A DNA stretch of 64,000 nucleotides, from the NCBI RefSeq assembly GCF_022554085.1, contig NZ_JAKFYR010000002.1, positions 558,001 to 622,000 of the forward strand, written 5' to 3'. Every line of letters begins with the position of its first letter. The first letter of the stretch is position 1. The stretch is from Rhodococcus sp. CH91 (GTDB taxonomy: Bacteria; Actinomycetota; Actinomycetes; Mycobacteriales; Mycobacteriaceae). The notes beneath the pieces were generated by a model. The model saw only the letters and a list, made by a program, of their open reading frames with translations. It ran no database searches and had not been told where the DNA came from. Positions 33,782-43,703 of this stretch are shown piece after piece. A program made the translations under genes and the position numbers.

Positions 33782-35573
<1,792 letters not shown>

Positions 35574-35641
35574 GGGCGTAGCGGACCACACCGGCGGTCG
35601 CGCCGACCACATTCGAATCTCACTGGAGGACCGACACACTC

Positions 35642-36448
35642 ATGGGCGGACTGCTCGAGGGTAAGACCATTCTCGTCACCGGCATCATCACCGATGCCTC
35701 GATCGCCTTCCACACCGCGAAGGTCGCGCAGGAACAGGGCGCGAAGGTGATCATCACCGGCTTCGAGCGACTGCGGCTGATCGACCGCATCGCGCAGCGT
35801 CTCCCGCAGCCGGTGCCGCCGGCGATCAGCCTCGACGTGCAGAACCAGGAGGATCTCGACGGTCTGGCCGACAAGATCCGCGAACTCGCTCCGGAAGGGA
35901 TCGACGGCGTCGTCCACTCGATCGGCTTCGCGCCCCGGTCCTGCCTGGGCAGCCCCTTCCTCGATGCGCCGTGGACGGACGTCGCGGTGGCCCTCGAGGT
36001 GTCCGCCTATTCCTACGGTGCGCTCGCCAAGGCGGTCCTGCCCGTGATGAACGAGGGCGGTTCGATCGTCGGAATGGACTTCGATCCTTCCCGCGCCGTC
36101 CCGTTCTACAACTGGATGGGCGTATCCAAGGCGACACTGGAATCGGTGAACCGCTACGTCGCGAAGGAGGTGGGCCCGCGCGGCATCCGGTCCAATCTGG
36201 TCGCCGCAGGCCCGATCAAGACGCTCGCCGCCAAGGCCATCGCCGGCGACGCGACCGGTCCGGGCGCCGAGATGAACCGGCTCAACGAGGGCTGGTCGGC
36301 GGCGTCCCCGATCGGCTGGGACGTCGACGACCCGACTCCTGTGGCGAAGACCGTGTGTGCCGTCCTGTCCGACTGGCTACCCGGCACCACGGGCTCCATC
36401 GTCTACGTCGACGGTGGATTCCACTCCCAGGTCGGCTTCGGCGGCTGA
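35642..36448 (+). CDS. inhA: NADH-dependent enoyl-ACP reductase InhA
   Basis: FAS-II enoyl reductase of 268 residues. The N-terminal [24 protein letters not shown] matches mycobacterial InhA closely. The catalytic tyrosine and lysine lie in [15 protein letters not shown] near residues 157-164, and GMDFDPSRA and [13 protein letters not shown] are InhA-specific stretches. GGAGG about 12 nt before the ATG is the ribosome-binding site. It is 68 nt downstream of fabG1 and 22 nt upstream of hemH. Presence of this pair indicates a mycolate-producing host. Confidence 0.97.
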   Translation: MGGLLEGKTILVTGIITDASIAFHTAKVAQEQGAKVIITGFERLRLIDRIAQRLPQPVPPAISLDVQNQEDLDGLADKIRELAPEGIDGVVHSIGFAPRSCLGSPFLDAPWTDVAVALEVSAYSYGALAKAVLPVMNEGGSIVGMDFDPSRAVPFYNWMGVSKATLESVNRYVAKEVGPRGIRSNLVAAGPIKTLAAKAIAGDATGPGAEMNRLNEGWSAASPIGWDVDDPTPVAKTVCAVLSDWLPGTTGSIVYVDGGFHSQVGFGG

Positions 36449-36470
36449 CCGTCCGACGGAAGGCACTGGC

Positions 36471-37544
36471 ATGGCGAACACCCCCGAGGCGTACGACGCA
36501 GTGATGCTGCTGTCGTTCGGTGGCCCGGAAGGTCCGGGCGACGTGAGACCGTTTCTCGAGAACGTCACTCGCGGACGCGGAATCCCGCCCGAGCGACTCG
36601 ACGAGGTCGCGGAACACTATCTGCACTTCGGGGGTGTGTCGCCGATCAACGCCCTCAACCGGGCGATCATCGACGCGGTCCGTGCCGAGTTCGACGCCCA
36701 TGACATCGACCTGCCGGTCTACTTCGGCAACCGCAACTGGCACCCGATGATCGAGGACACCGTCGCCCGGATGCGCGACGACGGTGTGCGCAACGCACTG
36801 GTCTTCGCGACGTCCGCGTGGGGCGGCTATTCGGGATGCAGGCAGTACCACGAGGACATCGCCCGGGCCCGGGGCGCCGTCGAGGAGGCGCCGCGACTGA
36901 CGAAGCTGCGGCAGTTCTACGATCATCCGCTGTTCCTCGACGCCGTCGCCGACGCAGTGCGGGCGGCCCGCACAGAGCTTCCGGACGACGTGCGCGACAC
37001 CGCGCGGCTGGTCTTCACGGCGCACTCCGTCCCGACCGCATTCGACGCCACCGGCGGTCCCCCGGAGGAGGGCGGACATCTCTACAGCCGGCAGGTCGCC
37101 GAAGCCGCACGCCTGGTGGCCGAGGCGCTCGGCGAAGACGACTACGACCTGGTGTGGCAATCCCGCTCGGGCCCGCCGCAGGTGCCGTGGCTCGAACCCG
37201 ACATCGTCGATCACATCGACGACCTGCACGAACGTGGCGTCGGTGCGGTCGTCGTCGTGCCGGTCGGATTCGTCTCCGACCACCTCGAAGTCGTCTGGGA
37301 TCTGGATACCGAAGCCCGCGATCGTGCCCGTGAACTGGGCATGGCGTTCGTCCGGGCGGCGACGCCCGGAACCGATCCGCGGTTCGCGCAACTCGTGCGC
37401 GAACTCGTGGAGGAGCAGCGCGACGGAGTCGCCGCCCGTCGTCGGGGGACCGAGCCGTTGCTCGGAGCCGGATGCGACGGAAGCCTGTGCGCCGTGGCGT
37501 GCTGCGAGCCCCCGAAGCGTCCGTCCCGGCCTGCGGCGAACTGA
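36471..37544 (+). CDS. hemH: coproporphyrin III ferrochelatase
   Basis: Inserts ferrous iron into (copro)porphyrin; in actinobacteria the product feeds the coproporphyrin-dependent heme pathway (also called cpfC). 357 residues, ATG after GGAAGG. The conserved metal-site histidine lies in [11 protein letters not shown] near residue 185, and the glutamate in an [15 protein letters not shown] context. A C-terminal cluster of cysteines ([14 protein letters not shown]) plus an internal one in [10 protein letters not shown] matches the 2Fe-2S ligand set described for actinobacterial ferrochelatases. The link to Fe-S assembly and heme A genes in the same window is notable. Confidence 0.95.
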   Translation: MANTPEAYDAVMLLSFGGPEGPGDVRPFLENVTRGRGIPPERLDEVAEHYLHFGGVSPINALNRAIIDAVRAEFDAHDIDLPVYFGNRNWHPMIEDTVARMRDDGVRNALVFATSAWGGYSGCRQYHEDIARARGAVEEAPRLTKLRQFYDHPLFLDAVADAVRAARTELPDDVRDTARLVFTAHSVPTAFDATGGPPEEGGHLYSRQVAEAARLVAEALGEDDYDLVWQSRSGPPQVPWLEPDIVDHIDDLHERGVGAVVVVPVGFVSDHLEVVWDLDTEARDRARELGMAFVRAATPGTDPRFAQLVRELVEEQRDGVAARRRGTEPLLGAGCDGSLCAVACCEPPKRPSRPAAN

Positions 37545-37579
37545 TCTGCGGTCCCGCCGGTCCCGCCCGGCACCCGGCA

Positions 37580-38260
37580 TCACAGGGAGTGGCGTGCGGC
37601 GGACGCCGCGAGTGGGGAGACGAACCAGCGCGGCAGCGACCGGCGTAGCGCACTCGGGCCGTCGACCCTCACGGTCCGCGACGCTATCGCGCCGTACCAG
37701 GTGGCGTCGCCGCGCCAGATCTCGGTGAGCTCACGCAGTCCTGCCGTGACCCGGACCGACACCTCGAAACCCGGATCCGTGTCGCACACGTCGACCTCGT
37801 CGTCGGTGATCACGAGCCACCACCGGCGCGACGCGGTGGAGACGGCAGGAAAGACGAACTCGACGACCGCGCGCCGGACCGGGACCGCGGTGTGGTCGAC
37901 GTTCCGGTGCATGTCCCACATCAGCAGCCGCGGGTCGAGGTCGGCGTCGCCGAGCGTTCCCGTCCACCGCGTTCCCCAGGCGCCGAACGCGGCGACGACG
38001 GTGTCCAGGTCGCGTCCCGCCGGGGTGAGCACGTAGCGCACATCGGTACCGTCTCCGAGTCGCTGCACGATGCCCGCCGCCGCGAGCTGATGCAGCCGCT
38101 TCGACAGCAGGGTCGGGGACATGTGCGGCAGACCCCGCCGCAGGTCGTTGAAGTGCTCGCTGCCGAGTACGAGTTCGCGCACCACGAGCAGGGTCCACCT
38201 CTCGTCGAACAGTTCCATCGCCTTGGCGACGGGGCAGAACTGGTGGTAGGGCGGGCCCAT
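37580..38260 (-). CDS. HxlR-family transcriptional regulator
   Basis: 226-residue regulator. The HxlR domain covers residues 1-100: CPVAKAMELFDERWTLLVVREL, FNDLRRGLPHMSPTLLSKRLHQLAAAGIVQR, then a wing. Cys9 lies where redox-sensing family members carry their reactive cysteine. The C-terminal half (residues 120-226) is an SCP2-like, substrate-binding domain, which is longer than in classical HxlR proteins. TACCAT six bases before the ATG suggests a leaderless transcript. It is divergent from the methyltransferase, with an inverted repeat between them. Confidence 0.88.
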   Translation of the reverse strand: MGPPYHQFCPVAKAMELFDERWTLLVVRELVLGSEHFNDLRRGLPHMSPTLLSKRLHQLAAAGIVQRLGDGTDVRYVLTPAGRDLDTVVAAFGAWGTRWTGTLGDADLDPRLLMWDMHRNVDHTAVPVRRAVVEFVFPAVSTASRRWWLVITDDEVDVCDTDPGFEVSVRVTAGLRELTEIWRGDATWYGAIASRTVRVDGPSALRRSLPRWFVSPLAASAARHSL

Positions 38261-38316
38261 GATCGGATGGTAGGCCCGCCGGCCCACCACGACCAGCACG
38301 AACGGGTGGCATTGCG

Positions 38317-38331
38317 GTACAGATTGTGTAC
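38317..38331. promoter_or_regulatory. GTACA-N5-TGTAC operator candidate
   Basis: Perfect 5-bp inverted arms in the divergent gap between the HxlR regulator and the methyltransferase. TAGAGT at 38356-38361 is a plausible -10 for the methyltransferase, so the repeat falls near its -35 region. GTAC-type half-sites suit HxlR-family proteins. Confidence 0.55.
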
Positions 38332-38426
38332 TGGAGGACAAGGTCGGCGCCTTCCTAGAGTCGAACTGTGGCCCGGTCCCGCCGCGCGGCACCGACACCG
38401 GGTCGTTTCGACGGAAGGACATTCCG

Positions 38427-39302
38427 ATGACCGACATCTCGACGACATCCGAAGCCGACCGTGCCCTCAAGTCCGAGCACAGGGCGATGTGGGCTCTCGG
38501 CGACTATCCGGCGGTGGCGACCCAGGTCATCGCCGAACTCGGACCCGTACTCGTGGCCGCAACCGGGATCGGCCCGGAGGACCGTGTCCTGGACGTCGCA
38601 GCGGGATCGGGCAACGCCTCGATCCCGGCGGCGCTCACCGGAGCGACCGTCGTCGCCACGGATCTGACACCCGAACTGTTCGACGTCGGGCGACGTGACG
38701 CCGAATCGGCCGGGGCGAGCCTCGAATGGCGGGAAGGGGACGCCGAGGCGCTGCCGTACCCCGATGCGAGCTTCGACGCGGTGATCTCGTGCGTGGGCGT
38801 GATGTTCGCGCCGCACCACGGGATCGCCGCCGATGAACTGCTCCGTGTAGCCCGGCCGGCCGGACGTCTGGGCGTGCTGAGTTGGACGCCGGGCGGTTTC
38901 GTCGGACAGATGTTCGCGACGATGAAGCCGTACGCTCCGCCACCCCCGCCCGGTGCGCAACCGCCACCCCTGTGGGGCGACGAAGCGCATGTACGTCGGC
39001 TTCTCGGTGACCGGGTCAGCGATCTGGCGGTACACACCGCGAAGCTGCGCGTCGACCGGTTCGAGACCGGAGCGGATTTCCGGGACTTCTTCAAGGCCGC
39101 CTACGGACCGACGATCGCGGTGTACCGCAACATCGCGGACGACGAGAATCGCGTCGCGGCTCTCGACCGGGACCTGCTCGAGCTCGCGCGGCGCTTCGAC
39201 CTCGGCGGGGGCGTCATGGACTGGGAGTATCTGCTGGTCACGGCGCGGCGGAACCGACCTGCACGGACCGAGCGTCCAACTCCGGCACGGCGACACGATT
39301 GA
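38427..39302 (+). CDS. class I SAM-dependent methyltransferase
   Basis: 291 residues, ATG preceded by GGAAGG. The SAM-binding core includes RVLDVAAGSGNASIPAAL near residues 52-69, VVATDLTPELFDV near 74, GDAEALPYPDASFDAVIS near 103-120 and GVMFAPHHG. The fold is UbiE/COQ5-like. A proline-rich patch (YAPPPPPGAQPPP) interrupts the C-terminal half. The substrate is unknown. Its last 65 nt overlap, on the opposite strand, the end of the histidine phosphatase gene. Divergence from an HxlR regulator suggests that regulator controls it. Confidence 0.88.
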   Translation: MTDISTTSEADRALKSEHRAMWALGDYPAVATQVIAELGPVLVAATGIGPEDRVLDVAAGSGNASIPAALTGATVVATDLTPELFDVGRRDAESAGASLEWREGDAEALPYPDASFDAVISCVGVMFAPHHGIAADELLRVARPAGRLGVLSWTPGGFVGQMFATMKPYAPPPPPGAQPPPLWGDEAHVRRLLGDRVSDLAVHTAKLRVDRFETGADFRDFFKAAYGPTIAVYRNIADDENRVAALDRDLLELARRFDLGGGVMDWEYLLVTARRNRPARTERPTPARRHD

Positions 39303-39840
39303 CCGATCGCACCGTCCACCGGTCCGTGCGGTCGAGCTCACTGACCGCACCGTTGACGATGCGCGGCGCCGGTGAGGACGACAGTTCGCCGAGCACGGCG
39401 CGGATGAGGGCGCCGTGGGCGACCACCACGATGCGGCAATGCGGGTGTGTCGCGACGATCTCGTCGAGGGCACGCAGGCCCCTCGCGGCCACCGCGGCGA
39501 GCGGTTCGAGTCCGGGGAACCTCCCGTCGGGCCAGCGTGCTCCGGCATCGTCGCGGGTCAGCCCTTCGGCGTCGCCGTAGGCACGCTCGGCCAGGCCCGG
39601 GATCGTTCCCGCCACTCCGACACCGAGGTGAGCGGCCACGATACGACCCGTGTCGTAGGCACGCGACAGTGGGGAGGTCACGACGGTATCCCAGGGGGAC
39701 GTTCCGAGCATGCGCGCAACTTCCCGTGCCTGCCTCCGCCCGATCTCGTCGAGGGGGATGTCGGTGCTTCCCTGCAACAGGCCCCGGCGGTTCCAGTCGG
39801 TGCGTCCGTGGCGCACGAGCGCCAGTCGAGTCGTGCTCAT
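39238..39840 (-). CDS. histidine phosphatase family protein
   Basis: 200-residue phosphoglycerate-mutase-like phosphatase. The catalytic motif LALVRHGRTDWNRRG is at residues 6-20, so His12 would be phosphorylated. The second active-site histidine is in VVAHGALIRAVLG near 152, and an arginine in PLSRAYDTG near 57. The ATG overlaps the stop of the ABC ATPase gene (ATGA), so it belongs to the importer operon. No substrate can be read from sequence; the context points to an imported phosphate ester. The C-terminus overlaps the convergent methyltransferase by 65 nt. Confidence 0.9.
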   Translation of the reverse strand: MSTTRLALVRHGRTDWNRRGLLQGSTDIPLDEIGRRQAREVARMLGTSPWDTVVTSPLSRAYDTGRIVAAHLGVGVAGTIPGLAERAYGDAEGLTRDDAGARWPDGRFPGLEPLAAVAARGLRALDEIVATHPHCRIVVVAHGALIRAVLGELSSSPAPRIVNGAVSELDRTDRWTVRSVNRVAVPELDARSVQVGSAAP

Positions 39841-40937
39841 CGTGCCGTGGCGGCCAGGAGAGCCGGTCCGGGTACCCGATCGGTCTCGGGCCCGCAGTCC
39901 GCGTAGAACAGTGCCCGGCGGATGGACAGGCCCACACGATCTCCGGCGACGGGTCGGAAACCCGGCACGGCACAGCGGAATTCGACACCTCGGCACGCGA
40001 CGACCACGTCGCCGGCCTCCCGTCCGAAGAGTGACGACATCACGATTCCCTGCAGCCGAGCATCCTGCGGGGAGGTCACGGCGATGTCGCCGGGCAGCAC
40101 CGCGAGCGTTCCTCGACCGAAAGCGCTGTCCGGCAATCTGTCCCGATGCACGTCGACTGTACCGTCGTCGCTGACGAAACCGTCCGCCGACGCCGTGCCC
40201 GTCAGCAGATTCGCATCGGACAGGAACGAGGCGACGAAGGCGGAGCGGGGCCGGAGTACGAGCTCCTCAGGGGCGCCCACCTGCCGGATGCGACCGCGAT
40301 CGAGCACCACGACGCGATCGGCGAGCGCGAGTGCCTCGGCGCGATCGTGAGTCACGTGGATCACGGTGAGCTGCTGGGCGCGTGTGAGGGTGCGCAGTTC
40401 GAGACGGAGTCGGTCGCGGAGCGGTTCGTCGAGGGCGGACAACGCTTCGTCGAGCAACAGTGCACGAGGCCGGCCGGCGAGGGCCCGTGCGAGTGCGACC
40501 CGCTGGCGCTGACCGCCGGACAGGGTCGCCGGATCACGGTGCTCCATCCCCGGGAGCCCGACCAGGTCGAGAACTTCGGAGATCCGCTCGGCGCGTCGGG
40601 CACGCGGGACCTTCGCGATCTCGAGGGGATAGGCGACGTTGCGGCCCACGTTCCGGTGCGGCCAGATGGCATGGTTCTGGAAGACCATGCCCAGCCGGCG
40701 CTTCTCCGGCGGCACGCTCCGGGCGCCGTCCGCGACGACGTCGTCACCGAGCCGGACCGTTCCGGCGGTGGGGTCCAGAAAGCCGGCAACGGTGCGCAGC
40801 AGGGTGGTCTTCCCGGAGCCGGACGGTCCGACGAGGGCGACGAACTCGCCGTCGCGTACCTCCAGGTCGATTCCGGACAGTCCTGCGGTCCCGTCGGGAA
40901 AGAGCAGGTCGACACCTGCGAGGGTGATCGCGGACAT
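39837..40937 (-). CDS. ABC importer ATPase, Fbp/Afu type
   Basis: 366-residue ATPase with Walker A LVGPSGSGKTTLL near residues 36-48, Q-loop VFQNHAIWPHRNV near 87, signature LSGGQRQRVALARALA near 138, Walker B LLLDEALSALD near 160 and switch histidine in VIHVTHDRAEAL near 196. The C-terminal 125 residues form the TOBE-type regulatory domain of FbpC/PotA-like importers. It works with the double permease and lipoprotein encoded upstream. Overlaps the phosphatase start by 4 nt; 42 nt separate it from the permease gene. Confidence 0.93.
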   Translation of the reverse strand: MSAITLAGVDLLFPDGTAGLSGIDLEVRDGEFVALVGPSGSGKTTLLRTVAGFLDPTAGTVRLGDDVVADGARSVPPEKRRLGMVFQNHAIWPHRNVGRNVAYPLEIAKVPRARRAERISEVLDLVGLPGMEHRDPATLSGGQRQRVALARALAGRPRALLLDEALSALDEPLRDRLRLELRTLTRAQQLTVIHVTHDRAEALALADRVVVLDRGRIRQVGAPEELVLRPRSAFVASFLSDANLLTGTASADGFVSDDGTVDVHRDRLPDSAFGRGTLAVLPGDIAVTSPQDARLQGIVMSSLFGREAGDVVVACRGVEFRCAVPGFRPVAGDRVGLSIRRALFYADCGPETDRVPGPALLAATAR

Positions 40938-40979
40938 GGAGATTCTCCGATCTGTGAGTTGTTCGGCTCTGTGAGTGGT

Positions 40980-42647
40980 TCAGCGGCCCGCGCGGGAAGC
41001 CGTGACCGCACCGAGGCCGGCGATCCCCACGAGCGCGACGAGCAGGGACAGAGCCGATGCGGCGTTGTAGTCGCCCGCCTGCTGCAGGTTGAAGATCGAT
41101 ACGCCGAGCGTCTGGGTGCCCGGCGCGACGAGCAGCACCGACATCGTCAGTTCGCGCACCGCGGTCACGGCGACGAGTACGCCTCCGGTCACGGCGGCCG
41201 GTACGGTCATCGCCCACGGCACGTCCCGCAGTGCCCGCAGACGTGATGCGCCGGACGTGCGCGCCGCTTCTTCGAGAGATTCGGGCGCGGTGGACAGCGG
41301 GGCGCGCACGGCCTGGACGACGATCGCGAGGAAGGCCGTGACATAGGCGCACAGGATCACCCATCGCGTGTCGAACAGGCCCGTGTACCGGCCGAGGACG
41401 AGCCATCCGACAGCGATGACGAGGCCGGGCACGGCCTGGGGGAGCATCACCGCCAGATCGAGACCCGCGTTGTCGCGGGAACGGGTGCGGGTGGTGAGAA
41501 CCCCGACCGCCGACCCGACCACCGCGCACACCACGCCGGCGCCCACGGCGAGCATCAGCGAATTCCGGACACCGACCACGGTTCCCGGCGCCGTCACCGC
41601 CGTCACGATGCTGTCGACCGTAAGGTTCTGCCACGTGAACGGCACACCCGGCGCCGGGAGCAGAGCCTGCGTCGCGAGCGCGAGGATCGGCAGCACGGTC
41701 AGAGCGACCCCCGTTCCCCAGGCCGCGATCGTGGTCGGGACACGGGCGTGTCCGAGGCGGAGCGGCTGCGGTGCGGTGACCGGACCGTCGAGTTGCCGGC
41801 GTCTGCGGGACAGCCGACGGTCGGCGAGGACGGCGAGCACCGCGAGTGCCAGCAGAGCGACACCGATCGTGGACACGACCTCGAGGGGTCGATCCACCGT
41901 TCCCGACTGGATGTAGCGGTAGACCATTGTCGACAGCGTGGTGTACCGCTCGGGCAGGCCGATCAGTGCGGGGATCCCGAAGTCGGCGAGATTGCCCACC
42001 GCGGTGAGAGTGAACGCGGCCAGCAGCGCGGGTCGGAGCAGCGGGATCGTCACCGTCGACATCGCCCGCCACGGCGATGCACCACCGATGCGCGCCACCT
42101 GCTCGAGATCGCCGGGGATCCTGCGCAGTCCGGTGGAGACGATGAGATAGGCCATCGGATACGAGTGCACCGTCAGCAGGAACACCACGCCGTCGCCGCC
42201 GTAGATGTTCCACAGCGGGTCGCCGAACCGGTCTGTCCAGAAGCGGTTGATCATGCCGCTGGGGCCGAGCAGTCCCGTCCAGGCGATCGCCCCGACGAAG
42301 GGAGGAACGAGCAGCGGTGACAACAGCAGCAGGCGCAGGACTCCCCGTCCGGGGAGATCGGTCCGGTCGAGCAGCAGTGCCATCGCGGTGGCCAGTGCCA
42401 CGGCGAACACCGCCGACAGGCCCGCGGAGACGACACTGTTCACCGCGGCTCCGGCGATGTCGTCGTCGACGAGCTGCCCGATGTGCCGCCCGTTCGCGCC
42501 GAGCGAGAGGACGGTCGCGAGTGGGGCGACGATCACCGCAGCGACGAACAGCCACAACGCGATCCGTACACCGAGGACGGGGTCGGTCCGCCGTCCGGAC
42601 GATGTCCGGGTGACGGTCGGAGAATCGCGATCAACCGAGGAGGTCAT
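40980..42647 (-). CDS. ABC importer permease, fused double-domain (FbpB type)
   Basis: 555 residues with two binding-protein-dependent permease domains in one chain and about 12 membrane segments, the layout of FbpB, AfuB and 2-aminoethylphosphonate permeases. EAA-type loops are visible in LEQVARIGGASPWRAMSTVTIPLLRPAL near residue 185 and LEEAARTSGASRLRALRDVPWAMTVPA near 465. Its first 17 nt overlap the end of the substrate-binding protein gene. The family spans ferric iron, sugar phosphates and phosphonates, so the substrate needs context. Confidence 0.92.
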   Translation of the reverse strand: MTSSVDRDSPTVTRTSSGRRTDPVLGVRIALWLFVAAVIVAPLATVLSLGANGRHIGQLVDDDIAGAAVNSVVSAGLSAVFAVALATAMALLLDRTDLPGRGVLRLLLLSPLLVPPFVGAIAWTGLLGPSGMINRFWTDRFGDPLWNIYGGDGVVFLLTVHSYPMAYLIVSTGLRRIPGDLEQVARIGGASPWRAMSTVTIPLLRPALLAAFTLTAVGNLADFGIPALIGLPERYTTLSTMVYRYIQSGTVDRPLEVVSTIGVALLALAVLAVLADRRLSRRRRQLDGPVTAPQPLRLGHARVPTTIAAWGTGVALTVLPILALATQALLPAPGVPFTWQNLTVDSIVTAVTAPGTVVGVRNSLMLAVGAGVVCAVVGSAVGVLTTRTRSRDNAGLDLAVMLPQAVPGLVIAVGWLVLGRYTGLFDTRWVILCAYVTAFLAIVVQAVRAPLSTAPESLEEAARTSGASRLRALRDVPWAMTVPAAVTGGVLVAVTAVRELTMSVLLVAPGTQTLGVSIFNLQQAGDYNAASALSLLVALVGIAGLGAVTASRAGR

Positions 42648-43668
42648 CGAACTTCCGGACCGCCTCGTCCTGGAGGTCGGTGATCGTCCGCAGATCGGGG
42701 GTCAGCAGCGTGAGTTCCGACAGTGCGGGAGCACCCTCCGGGGTACCGACATCCGCGCGCACCGGCAGGTACTGCTGGGACACCGCGATCTCCTGGCCCC
42801 GTCTGCTGACGAGGAAGTCGACGAACTCCTGGGCGGCCTCGACGTTGTCGGAGTCGTCGAAGATGCCGGCGGGCTGGGTGATGTAGGGGACCCCGTCGGT
42901 GGGATAGGACAGCGCGATCGGTGAACCCTTCGCCGCGAGTTCCCGGACGAGATAGTCGACGACGATGCCGACCGGCTGCGTACCGGCCGCGACCGCCTGC
43001 CCGACAGGGCCGTTGCTTTCGGCGACGGTCGGCTCGTTCGCCGCCAGCTCCGCGAGCCACTCCTCACCGAGTCCGGGGGTGTCGAGCCAGACCGCGGTGG
43101 TGAAGGCCGCGGCGCCGGAGACGTTCGGGTTGGGCAGCGTGATACGACCGAGATAGGACGGATCGGTGAGATCCTTCCACGAGGTCGGCGGAGAATCGAT
43201 CGCCGTCGTGTTGTAGGCGATGACGGTCGGAATGACGCGGGTGCCGACGTAATATCCTTCCGGGTCGACGACGCCGGGGTTCATCGCATCCGCGTCCGCG
43301 GGCGTGTACTGCCGAAGCAGCCCGTCGAGCTTGTAGTTCTCGAAGGTCGGTGCGTCCGCGGCGAGCAGCACGTCCGCACCGATCTCGCCGGTGGTGCGCT
43401 CGGCCTCGATCCGGGCTGTGAGGTCGCCGGTTCCGGCGCGGAAGACCTCGACACCGATGCCGGTCTCGGCCTCGAACTCCGCCACGAGTTCGTCGATCTT
43501 GGCTTGGGGCTCCGAGGTGTAGACCGTGATGGTCCGGTTCGGGTCTCCGGAGGACGGTGCTCCGGGCGTGGCGGTGTCGGAGGCGGCCGGCTCCGAGCAT
43601 CCCGCGAGGGTGAACGCGGCGACCGTGCCGAGGGCGGCGACCGAGACGAGGCAGGGAAGTGGTCTCAC
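42631..43668 (-). CDS. ABC importer substrate-binding lipoprotein
   Basis: 345 residues. GTG 43668 follows AGGAGC. The lipobox FTLAGC places the lipidated cysteine at residue 24, followed by a Ser/Thr/Pro spacer. The mature protein begins ITVYTSEPQAKIDELVAEFE, as in extracellular solute-binding family 1 proteins of the FbpA/AfuA/PhnS group. Small residues in VPNPNVSGAAAF-like and SNGPVGQAVAAGTQPVGIVVDY segments suit an anion or phosphate pocket. I see no adjacent tyrosine pair in the C-domain of the kind FbpA uses for ferric iron, although GYYVG occurs earlier. Phosphorylated ligand is inferred from the operon. Confidence 0.88.
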   Translation of the reverse strand: MRPLPCLVSVAALGTVAAFTLAGCSEPAASDTATPGAPSSGDPNRTITVYTSEPQAKIDELVAEFEAETGIGVEVFRAGTGDLTARIEAERTTGEIGADVLLAADAPTFENYKLDGLLRQYTPADADAMNPGVVDPEGYYVGTRVIPTVIAYNTTAIDSPPTSWKDLTDPSYLGRITLPNPNVSGAAAFTTAVWLDTPGLGEEWLAELAANEPTVAESNGPVGQAVAAGTQPVGIVVDYLVRELAAKGSPIALSYPTDGVPYITQPAGIFDDSDNVEAAQEFVDFLVSRRGQEIAVSQQYLPVRADVGTPEGAPALSELTLLTPDLRTITDLQDEAVRKFDDLLG

Positions 43669-43703
43669 TGATAGCTCCTGGATGTGTGGTAGGGCAGTGG
43701 GGG

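Noticed and set aside
39837-43668. Ferric iron (Fbp) transporter
   Set aside because: The family match alone allows it, but no DtxR/IdeR-type box was seen nearby and the flanking genes are phosphatases and a sugar-phosphate regulator.
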